Positions 55,401 through 64,000 of a stretch of DNA of 64,000 nucleotides are shown in pieces. This DNA comes from Antedon bifida (lineage: Eukaryota; Echinodermata; Crinoidea; Comatulida; Antedonidae). The stretch is from contig OY727098.1 of the NCBI GenBank assembly GCA_963402885.1, positions 6,133,001 to 6,197,000 on the forward strand, written 5' to 3'. The translations under genes and the position numbers were made by a program. The stretch's first letter is position 1, and the number at the start of each line of letters is the position of its first letter. The notes beneath the pieces are model-generated. The model did no database searches and was not told the origin of the DNA. It saw only the letters and a list, made by a program, of their open reading frames with translations.

Positions 55401-58400
55401 AATTTCCCATCATCCATCTCAGAATTTCTCCTCATCCATCTCAGAATTTCCCATCGTCCACCTTAGAATTTTCCATCATCCATCTCAGAACTTCTCCTCA
55501 TCTATCTTAGAATTTCCCATCATCTTTATCGTGCAATTATCGTACTGACCCAAAATCGAAGCAAGTGTATCAAAACTAGGCCATCCAAAATTGTAACTCA
55601 AGACGAAATGATAATTTTGAGCCCTGATACTGAATTTCAATCAGCAAGTGTGAAAGGACACTTATCAATGATATTTTCACTATTCTCTAGCAATGTATTT
55701 TCATTGTGCCATAATGAAAATAGTGAACATAAATATTAATAATGATAATCTTGTTATTCTTGAGAATAATTACTAGTGATTATCGCCTAAAAACAACATG
55801 GAATCTAGAATCCTAGCAACAAATCTGTAATCAATCCATAAACATCTTTATAAATAAATTTAGTATGCTATGCTAAATTTACAAAGCTTTCCTAATATCA
55901 AAATTGTATTCAGAAACCAGACAATTTGCTAGCCCAGGGGAGAGTAGTCTTATTCATAGAGATATTATTATTAAACGACGCAAGAGCAACCAGTGAATAT
56001 CAGCAAATCATGCAAGTTTCAAGTTCTACCACTGTGGCTGCATTAAAAGCTAGAATGATTCTCATATATACAGAAATTTCTTGTTTTATTATGCTATTAA
56101 CAAGCATTTTATAAAAAGTGTGATTTATTTTTGAAAAAATTGTTTTTGCTTACTTTACGTGTATCTCCATTGAGATCCAGCCATTGATACCCACATCATA
56201 GTAATTTTTTCAGTAATTTGTCTTTTGTTATTTTTTTTAACAGATTTACAGTAACCATTTTAGAGAATTTCACACCAGAGTGGTTAACTCTCTATCTGTT
56301 TCACAAAATATCTCTATGATCTTCAAAAAAAAAGGTCCCGTATTCAATTCTGAAAATAGGGTATGAGCTGTTAGGAGCTCATTTCACTTAAGCCTCGGCA
56401 TTATGTCGTAGGGTGGCCAGTTCTTTTCCAATCTGCCTTTATCCTCCTTCAGTTTGTAATACATTCAAAATAAGAATGATTGATTTAATGTTTCATACTT
56501 GGCTTTCAATCAAATATTTCCTAATATGCAAATAGAGAACAAGTATATTTTCTAGTTTAATTTTTATAATTATTTCTATTTTTAGTTGTTCAACAACCAC
56601 TGAAATGTGAGGGAGTCAACTATACATCTGTTCGGTGCAGTTGGAGTCCAGTAATCAATAACCAGTACACAGTGCAATGGTTTTTGTAAGAATAATTTCC
56701 ATGTCTTTCTATACCATTACCATAGAAGTCCATGGTTCAAGCCTTAAGCACTGTCAACACTATCAAACTAGTTTGACAAAAATAGTGTGATGTGCTCAAA
56801 TATGGTAGTGATATTCTCACATATGGTAGTGATATGACATCATCATGTTCATATTTGGCGGCACATAGTTTTATAGTGTAGACAGAGCTTTAGAGTGCAG
56901 ACCATTCAATGTTAAACCAATGAAATATATTGCTAATGACCACCAACATTTATACCATTATTAATCAGTGACTGAAATAGGGAGAGGGAGCAGGTCTAAA
57001 AATGGTAAAATGCAATTTGTTGAACTTTAACTCCTAAGACCTATCTTTTGAATTGTAATTAGCTAAATTTGCCAGCTTGTGCCCCCTCCCCCTTTTTTAA
57101 TCATTCTATGGAAATACTCCATGAATAATAGGTATAGAATACACAAAGATGTAATTTAGAGATATCGAGTAGGAAACTGAACAGGAAATTCTACATTATT
57201 TAATTATCTCCCACATCATTTATTGTATGTTAAACTACGTTGTCATCAGGTCGGCTGGATAAAGGCTCATAAAAATGTGGTATTGAGAGATTACCAAAGA
57301 AACATTAAAACTGGGTTGTGCTGTTTTTTTCTTCTCGCGCATCAGGTGGCACCAATATGAAAACTAACTATAAAATAAAAATATCTTTAAAGCTCTGTCT
57401 ACATTATCAAACTAGTTTGTGATATGTGATGTGCCCACATATGGTAGTGATATACCCAAATATGGTAATAATGTCATCATGTCCATATATGGCCACATCA
57501 CACTTTTTTTGTCAAACTAGTTTGATAGTGTAGACAGAGCAACCATGCTTCTTTAAAATATGAACCCATTTATAATTTGAATGTAACCATACCAATCATA
57601 GATAACAGGATACGTATTACACAAAAAAAAAAAAAAAAGAGTTTTTATATACCTTTGCCATTAAACTCAGGAAGCATTTCGGATTGGTTTCTATGAGAAC
57701 AAAGTTGTTGTGTTTCTTGTACAAGCCTTTATGACCCTGAAATGATGATCTAAAGTAATTCATAACACTATTAATAGTTTTTTTATTCTTTCCATACATA
57801 TACATGTTAATATTGTAAATTAATGAATGTGTAAACACAGAGCTAGGCCTAAGATAAATAGGTAATAACCTCATAACCTTCACTACCAACACATGCAGAT
57901 GATTTGTCAGAGATGCTATTTAAGATTAATTGCCAAGTACTATAAAACAAATTGCAAGGGAATGCTGCAAGTAGATATTAGCACAGAACTGTATGTGGAA
58001 TTTAACGATCGGTAGTAATTTATACGATAAATATTCTACTTTATAATATTAATAATATTATTAATAATAATAAACATTAATGAATACTGTTTATTCACAT
58101 TTATTTTGTACTTTTTAAGATATTTAAACCATATACAGAGGCGTCGTCAAGAGGTGGGGGAAGAGTTGATTCGTCATTGGGTGCAACAGACAATTATGTT
58201 GAAATTGTTGTCATTAACCAAAAAACAAGACAAAAACAGCAAGCGATCCTATAGATCATTTGTGTATTTATAATATTACTGAAAATGTAATTTACCTAGT
58301 AGTAGGCCTACTTTTGCATCATTGTACTTTAACTTCATTGCACCCCTGAATAAGATAAAGTGAACAGATAATATTAATGCAATTTCTGGGTACCTAGATA

Positions 58401-61400
58401 TTAAAAATTTTCAAAAATGTTTTTTCCTGCACATGAGCCTCGGTGTGTAGCCTCCAACCCTTCCCCTAACCCTAACCCTCCTCCCTATTCATATTCAAAT
58501 TTATTCGCCTCCCTTAGGAGAAACATATAAAAATTGTACAGTAAAATTAGACACATCGAAATATTCACATTAATCATAAAAAGAAGATCAAAATAGTTTT
58601 AACAATTTAAATAGAGTGTCAAAATCATTGTGAAAATAGGCCGACTTAACGCTCTCACAGATACCATGATTGACACAATCCACAGATTTACACATTAATA
58701 GATCCTTCATACAAAAAAAGCTGGTGATGCCCCTGATACATACTAAAAAACAGTAAAAGGAAATTTAACAGGGTAATTAGAAATATGATGTAAAACGACA
58801 CAATTGCATGAAAATTGATAATCAGGTATGATTACATTATGGTATCTTATTACTGTATTCAGTACAGTAGAATGGAAGGTACAGTAAACCACCTGCTGTA
58901 CCATGTTAATGACCTTTAATTGTAATATTGAACCTAAGCTATTAAAAAAAATACTTATTTTTTTCTCACAAAATAAAAATTATGTTCTGCTACGGTTTAA
59001 GCACACGTCACTACTTGAAATAATCTGTTAATCTATAGTTTACTCTGAGGACTTTCCAATCTAATTTTACACATCTTATACACAATGTTCTGACATCTCA
59101 TTACCATAAATATAACAAGATTCTTAAGCTCTGTCTACACTATCAAACTTTATGTAACAAAAAATGTGATGTGCCTATACAGTATGTCATTTCACTACCA
59201 TATTTAAGCATATCACTACCATATTTGGGCACAGCACACTTTTTTGTCAAACTAGTTTTATAATGTAGACAAAGCTTTACATAAAGGTAACTTCAGGAAA
59301 CTCACTTCATTATTGATTTAATAAAAAACTAGGTTGTTCCTTTTCTATAATAGCCATTTTTTTATGGTGCCAATAAATACTTTAGGTTTTGAAAACAGTT
59401 TACTTAATAATATTACTAATAGACAAAAAATAGAGCTGAATCCAGACGTTTTAATACATTATTAAAATCTATAATTTAAAGTTTTTCTCTTTTATAATAT
59501 AATATATATATAAACATGTTACTTACTGGTACTTTATACTTCCCATATAACAACTTTATAGATCTGACACAGTTTACTGCACAATGACTTTAAAGCTTTG
59601 AAACCACTTTTACTACAAATAGATTTATAGATATTAAATATTGACATTTTTTATTGATTGATGATTTTTTTAAACCCTTAATCTACCTTGCAGAGATTCT
59701 TCCGTTATCTGTGAAGATTCGCCATTAATCAACGGTTCTTATATCTGTGATATTCATAACTTGGGATCTGGCAACTATCGGCACATCTCAATAAGCGCCA
59801 CCTTTCAAAACCAAACCGATACCTTCCGGACCTACTATTCAGCAATGGAATGTGGTGAGAAATTTTGTTTATTTCTGTAACTTTCTCATTTAAAGATGTA
59901 GATATTTTATGGCGCGAATGGCAAGTCTGTAAACCAAAGAGGATTTAAGAATTAATTTGAATTTGAATTTTTTTCTCAAGAGTGACCATTTCAAATTTGA
60001 CCAGCAGCGGAACTGATGGTCACTGTAAATCTAGGCCTAAATAACATGGCAATATTTGACCCTTTTTACTACAGACCTGAAAGAGTCTACCCAATGGTAG
60101 TATTAAGTACTTTGCGTATTACACAGTATAAATTCAGAAAACTTTAGTTTTGTCAATTTTAAGCATGTAGTTCTATGATAACCCCAGATTTACTATACAC
60201 TACAATAAGGATTTTGTGAAATTTTAGTTGAAATAAATGGGTTTACAAGTTATATTGTATCTGACTGAATTGTGGACTATTTTGTTGTAAGCAGCATTAG
60301 CACAAAAGTTTTGAAAATTATTTTACACGTACACTAGCTTAGAAAGAGTTGTGTAATGTATTTGTGTGGTTTTCCAAGGTTGTCCGATATTATTCTACAA
60401 TTGTGAGCTAGATTATGATCATAACCTTGTAATAAATGTTATCGGACGCTTCAGTGTTTAATACTAAATAGTAGCTTAATAATATTAACGGTAAGCTACA
60501 TCAAACATATAATCACTTAATGGTTATTACCTAAGCATAGTTTATCATAGGAATTATTTAATAAAGCCTAGAAAAATGAGAACTCTTTATGCGCGAAAAT
60601 ACTGTTTATGGTCGAGAGGGTACAAAAATGAGAGGGTGGTTTTATACTCGGATTAGATTAACAATGGATTTACCTATTATTACTGTAGAGCCTGGGGTTA
60701 TACTCGGTCATGGTACGGAATATCGTTTCTAAATAAATTGAATCGTTTATTTTCACAAACTGGACAGAATCAAATAGATTCCAGCGGCATTTAAATAAAA
60801 TGAGATAACATAAATCATTTAACATGCTCTGTTGAAGTAACAAGAACATTGATAATTGAAGTAAAAAAATACATATATGTCACTAGTAATATAATTTCTA
60901 ATTCTATATTCAACATGAGAGTTTCCTATAGAAAACTGTTTAGACAGAAATGACAGTTGTGCAGAAAAATAAAATTCTGTTGATTTAATTTCTTTACTTT
61001 ATGGTTTACTGTATCTGAGACAAAGTGACAAATCTTAATCACTAGTATATATTGTATTTTCGTATGATTATATTGAAATGTATGTTTTAGTTTTATTTAA
61101 AACTGGTATGAATATACAGCGGAACCCCTATTAAGGGTACACCTTTGAGACCCAACAAAGCGTCCACTTTAATAATATACACTTAAAAGCATCCCCTTAA
61201 CCCTTTTGAAGACGCGAGGTTTACACCCCAAGTGACTGATGCTAAATATATTTTTAGTAGGTTTAGGAAAAATGCCAAATACATTTTTATGACTGTAACG
61301 CTCTGCAATTGTTGTTGGTTTTATTGTTATGTGAAATGTTTTGGCGTTCCAAAAAATTGTTTTGACCTAGGTCAAATGCTCAACCCGTACATATATGGGC

Positions 61401-62889
61401 CTCGCGTCCTGGGACAGTAAATTACCCCTTATGGGATACGCACCTTGTCTTCAAAGGGTTAATGAATTGGGGTGTCCACTGAATATTCAATTAATTCTCT
61501 TTTGTCATCTAGCCATTCCAAATCCACCTAGCAAAGTTTTTGCCAAGCCACTAACAAGCAACTCGTTTGAAGTGTCATGGACTGTACCAAAAGACTGGCC
61601 TCTGGACAACGAACAGCTACTTTCATATCAGATACAGTACCAGTCTGAGTTTGACCCAGAATGGAAAAAGGTGAGACTTTTTTTAAAGATATATTGTCCC
61701 CCTGAAAAAATTTTTTGTTTTTGTTTGTTTGTTAAATATGCCATAAAATATTATACATAATACAGTAGTTATTCACTTTTACCAAAAGTTGGATTGAAAA
61801 AAAGAATTATTTACCTGAAAATAACATTTTTTTAATTTTTTTTTTCTACGGAAGTGATCAACTTGATTAAAACAGCAAAATGGCCGATTTAAAGTCTTTT
61901 TTTGTTAATCTTAATTTGTTTATGCTTTTGGCGAAGAATACATCTTTAAGATAAGTCAAATTGATAAATTTCTGATTTCATTGAGTTGAGCATTTTACCT
62001 TCTGAACAGTGGATATAATTTAACCCAGGGCATGAAAATTGTGAATTGAAGTTTGACATAAATGTCCTATTTTTTAAATTTAAATTTTCAAAATTAAAAG
62101 GTGGAGGTATTTGGTATTATCCCCAAGCTTAATTGGAAATTGAGGAAATTTGAATTAGGCCCTCTATGGACCCACGGCAGCCAGCAGTGTAGCCACAGCC
62201 CCTCCCCCTTGGATGGGCCGCCTATGTAAAGAAATAAAGATATGGAAAACATTGCAACATTAGACGTTTCAATCTTTTTAGATAAAGATTAAAACGTTAA
62301 ATACTCAACATGTGTTCCATTTCTCTTTTTTTTATATCTTCTTGAACTGTAGATATAATTTAAACATTTCCTAAGTGCTTTCACCTTTTTTTGGTATAGG
62401 CTGTTTTTTTCTTGTTATTAAATAGCGTTTCCCATAAGGCTGAAGGAGTATTATCTGGTTTCAAGTTATTGAAATTTATGTAGACATTACATTAATATAT
62501 TCCAGCTGTTCATACACATGAATCATATCATTTTAAAGAACTATGATTAAATTTGTATTATCTGGATATAATTCTTTATTTTAAACCATTGATAAATGCG
62601 TACTTGTCAACAAATCTGCGTCTGGCAATGACTAGATGCTATTGGTTGCTAGGAGTGGCTTTTTATAAAGCAGCACCCCTTTTCGTAGCCTTGCTAAATT
62701 GATATTATTTCTACATTTGTATTTAGGCGAAGGATAGCCACACTCAAAAGCCTCCTTATTCTCAGACGGTATCCAACGTACCTTATCACTGTTCTAGCTA
62801 CAAAGTGAAAATCATATGTAGAACTACAGGTGTGACGGGAAAGCAAAGTGCATGGTCTAACATTGTGTCCGTACGAACAACCCAGCTTG
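52323..62889 (+). CDS. Class I cytokine receptor, gp130/IL-6R-like; five 5' exons, continues past window
   Basis: Exons 52323-52413, 56586-56685, 59694-59854, 61513-61670 and 62727-62889 join in one open frame (224 codons plus one base) with phases 1-2-1-0-1. I recall this as the pattern of cytokine-receptor homology modules. Residues about 1-26 are a signal peptide (hydrophobic core AWLIITSMFHVTA). D1 has the C-x9-C-x-W signature (CEGVNYTSVRCSW) and a second Cys pair (ICEDS...YICDI). D2 is an FN3 domain opening IPNPPSKV, with a two-Cys segment (YHCSSYKVKIICR) and a degenerate WSxWS site reading AWSNIVSV. N-glycosylation sites are NYT, NGS and NQT. Expected role: a type I membrane receptor signalling through JAK/STAT. 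The later FN3 domains, transmembrane segment and Box1 lie beyond the window. No Ig-like domain precedes D1. Confidence 0.88.
52495..52865. repeat. Degenerate tandem repeat of about 80 bp (receptor intron 1)
   Basis: Four to five copies of TTTTTGTATAAGCTCATCC-TTTTATAAGCCCACATTCGCAAATAAGCCCACCCTAGGGTGTAATCCTACCATTGCCCATC, slightly out of register. Confidence 0.75.
53738..54628. mobile_element. TTAA-flanked TIR element, 0.89 kb (receptor intron 1)
   Basis: TTAA at 53734-53737 and 54629-54632 bracket GCCCTTTTCACATAG ... CTGTGTGAAAGGGGCT. Sub-terminal CACACAGA..GGTAATATTACGGTAA palindromes recur inside, so the ends are nested. TTAA targets are typical of piggyBac/Kolobok-type elements. No transposase is seen. 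Confidence 0.65.
54991..55530. repeat. 22-bp minisatellite, about 23 copies (receptor intron 1)
   Basis: Unit TTTCCCATCATCCATCTCAGAA with TTAGAA and TTCTC(C)TCATCCATC variants that alternate in a partly regular higher-order pattern. It creates spurious Pro/Ser/His ORFs of up to about 120 codons. Confidence 0.92.
56586..56685 (+). CDS. Cytokine receptor exon 2: D1 first half
   Basis: Acceptor ATTTTTAG|TT, then QQPLKCEGVNYTSVRCSW and NQYTVQWF. Donor TT|GTAAGA, phase 2. It holds the first conserved disulfide and the C-x-W tryptophan. Confidence 0.9.
56744..56892. mobile_element. MITE, same family (receptor intron 2)
   Basis: TTAAGCACTGTCAACACTATCAAACTAG ... TTTTATAGTGTAGACAGAGCTTTA, inserted about 60 bp past receptor exon 2. 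Confidence 0.83.
57387..57540. mobile_element. MITE, same family (receptor intron 2)
   Basis: TTAAAGCTCTGTCTACATTATCAAACTAG ... CTAGTTTGATAGTGTAGACAGAGC. The last TTA is missing on the right. Confidence 0.85.
57653..57736 (-). CDS. Internal exon of an unidentified minus-strand gene, inside receptor intron 2
   Basis: Acceptor ATCATTTCAG|GGT and donor AAAG|GTATAT enclose exactly 28 codons, including GHKGLYKKHNNFVLIETN and KCFLSLMAK. Phase is 0 on both sides. If it joins 50317-50439, the opposite-strand gene spans the receptor's first two exons and extends to the right. Upstream exons were not found in the window. Confidence 0.55.
59124..59279. mobile_element. MITE, same family (receptor intron 2)
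   Basis: TTAAGCTCTGTCTACACTATCAAAC ... ACTAGTTTTATAATGTAGACAAAGCTTTA. Confidence 0.84.
59694..59854 (+). CDS. Cytokine receptor exon 3: D1 second half
   Basis: Acceptor CTTGCAG|A, then SSVICEDSPLINGSYICD and ISISATFQNQTDTF. Donor TGTG|GTGAGA, phase 1. It carries the second Cys pair, two glycosylation sites and a fifth Cys (MEC) at the D1-D2 hinge. Confidence 0.9.
61513..61670 (+). CDS. Cytokine receptor exon 4: D2 (FN3) first half
   Basis: Acceptor CATCTAG|CC, then PNPPSKVFAKPLTSNSF, EVSWTVPKDW and LLSYQIQYQSEFDPEW. This is the gp130-like 'PNPP...W..P......L.Y.IQY' pattern. Donor AAG|GTGAGA, phase 0. Confidence 0.94.
62727..62889 (+). CDS. Cytokine receptor exon 5: D2 second half with WSxWS-like site
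   Basis: Acceptor ATTTAG|GCG, then YHCSSYKVKIICRTTG and AWSNIVSVRT. WSNIVS replaces canonical WSxWS, so the second Trp is absent. Donor CTTG|GTAAAG, phase 1, the expected domain-end phase. Confidence 0.9.
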
Positions 62890-64000
62890 GTAAAGTTTGA
62901 CATATTTATTTTGAATTTAAAGCTCTGTCTACACTTTCAAACTAGTTTGATAAAAAAAGTGTGATGTTCCCAAATGTGGTAGTGATATTCCCAAATATGG
63001 TAGTGATATTACAGTACATCATCATGTCCATATATGGGCATATCACATTTTTTTGTCACATAAAGTTTGATAATGTAGACAAGGCTTTAGAACTTTCAAG
63101 AACCTATGTATGAAAAAAACAAATTATTATGTCATATCCTATAATTTGTCGTGTACTATGCACAGTATGCAGTATACTGTACATCTACTGTAAGGCCTTC
63201 AGTAAAGTTACAGTATGTTACTGTAAAATATAGTACATCTACAGTTATACAGTACTCGGTATATCTATAAACAGTATCCTATACAGTACAGTACGATACA
63301 GAAGAGCCTACATCTACAGCTAAGCCTATAGTACACAAGAAACTTAATTTTGAATATTGGAAAAAACTATGTTTAGATATAATGTTTTTCTTGTACATAC
63401 ATCATAAAAATATGAACACAAATAAAATATACAGAAAACATTAATATTATGAACATTATTTTATAATTTTTCGATTAGAGCCAACGGCCTGTTGTCAGTG
63501 CTTAGATCGCAACATATAATTATGCAGAATTATGTTGTCAAGAAAAATAAAAAAAAAAAAATATTGTTTAACAATTGTTAAATATCAAAGTATGTTGTCT
63601 GTCTCTTCACGCTTGATATATCGCCTACAGAAACGAAGATTATGTTATTATTTTTCAATTGTTTTTCATCTTTTAATTATTTTTTTCCTATTTATAATGA
63701 GGCATGTTTCTACTGATAAGATATTTGCTATTAAACCTAGAATTCCTTGGAGAACATACATTCTTCATTTTAACATGATAAAAAAAATGTTGAAATGAAA
63801 TTCTGCAAAATGCATGAAATTACCAAAGCAAATCATTGAAGTATACAATTCATTTTTTGCTGGTCTATGGTATTGTTGAACATTTTTTGTTATATATACT
63901 CCAGAAGATAATTATACAAACAAAGTATTGTGATGTACTCTGTATTCAACCTTTTTTTCAACATTTGAAAATGTCTGTTGAATTGTAAATAATGTTTTGT
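62890..64000. other. Receptor intron 5 (runs off window), TACAGTA-rich
   Basis: One MITE, then 63165-63320 is packed with TACAGTA/TACTGTA words. A possible short alternative 3' exon lies at 63479-63519, with AATAAA at 63546-63551. No confident exon. Confidence 0.5.
62917..63090. mobile_element. MITE, same family, 28 bp after receptor exon 5
   Basis: TTAAAGCTCTGTCTACACTTTCAAACTAG ... AAAGTTTGATAATGTAGACAAGGCTTTAG, with duplicated CCCAAATATGGTAGTGATAT in the middle. Confidence 0.85.

Larger units (their letters stand above)
52414..56585. other. Receptor intron 1
   Basis: Holds the 80-bp and 22-bp tandem arrays and the TTAA element. A possible 15-bp minus-strand microexon is at 53063-53077. 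No further receptor exon is needed, because phases across the intron already match. Confidence 0.55.

Noticed and set aside
54991..55510. ORFs of 121 and 83 codons rich in HPSQNFPSS / IIHLRIS
   Set aside because: Products of the 22-bp minisatellite, out of phase with the receptor exons.

Overview
This looks like an AT-rich, intron-rich nuclear genome segment from an invertebrate deuterostome, most likely an echinoderm. The reasons are long introns with standard GT/AG sites, tRNA-headed SINEs carrying a body that I associate with echinoderms and their relatives, a nephrocystin-3-type STAND gene, and frequent TAGGCCTA and TACTGTA words. No BLAST or repeat database was available, so the lineage is inference.

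Layout. Positions 1-9553 hold a tandem array of about seven 1.15-1.6 kb units. Each unit begins near CTAGATTT with a small hairpin and ends in a second hairpin, GGTTATCCGC-loop-GCGGATAACC, followed by A-rich DNA. A lone, diverged, inverted copy lies at about 34695-36197. Its hairpins carry matched base changes on both arms, which suggests selection on end structure as in Helentron/HINE-type elements. Positions 12953-37520 (minus strand) hold one complete 23-exon gene for a 1042-residue protein: a myristoylation-type N terminus, a DUF4062 domain, a P-loop STAND/NACHT NTPase and a TPR-like C terminus. All 23 exons join in frame with a single stop. Its introns hold a 5'-truncated LINE, a hAT-like non-autonomous element, several MITEs, the lone satellite-like element, and a 14-bp minisatellite on both sides of exon 13.

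Positions 37521-52292 are mostly repeat-bearing intergenic DNA. They include a 2.1 kb foldback-like element whose inverted repeats are 16-bp tandem arrays (37853-39936), an RTE-type LINE 3' fragment with a 9-bp target duplication (41621-42169), a TIR element (47513-48174), SINEs and a possible Penelope-like scrap. From 52323 a plus-strand gene runs out of the window. It encodes a signal peptide and the cytokine-receptor homology module of a class I (gp130/IL-6R-like) receptor in five exons with phases 1-2-1-0-1. Two minus-strand exons (57653-57736 and 50317-50439) interleave with it and probably belong to an unidentified gene on the opposite strand.

The two main genes have no evident joint function. 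The shared theme is heavy intronic loading with short palindromic MITEs: 13 or more copies of one family ending in AAGCTCTGTCTACACTATCAAA.
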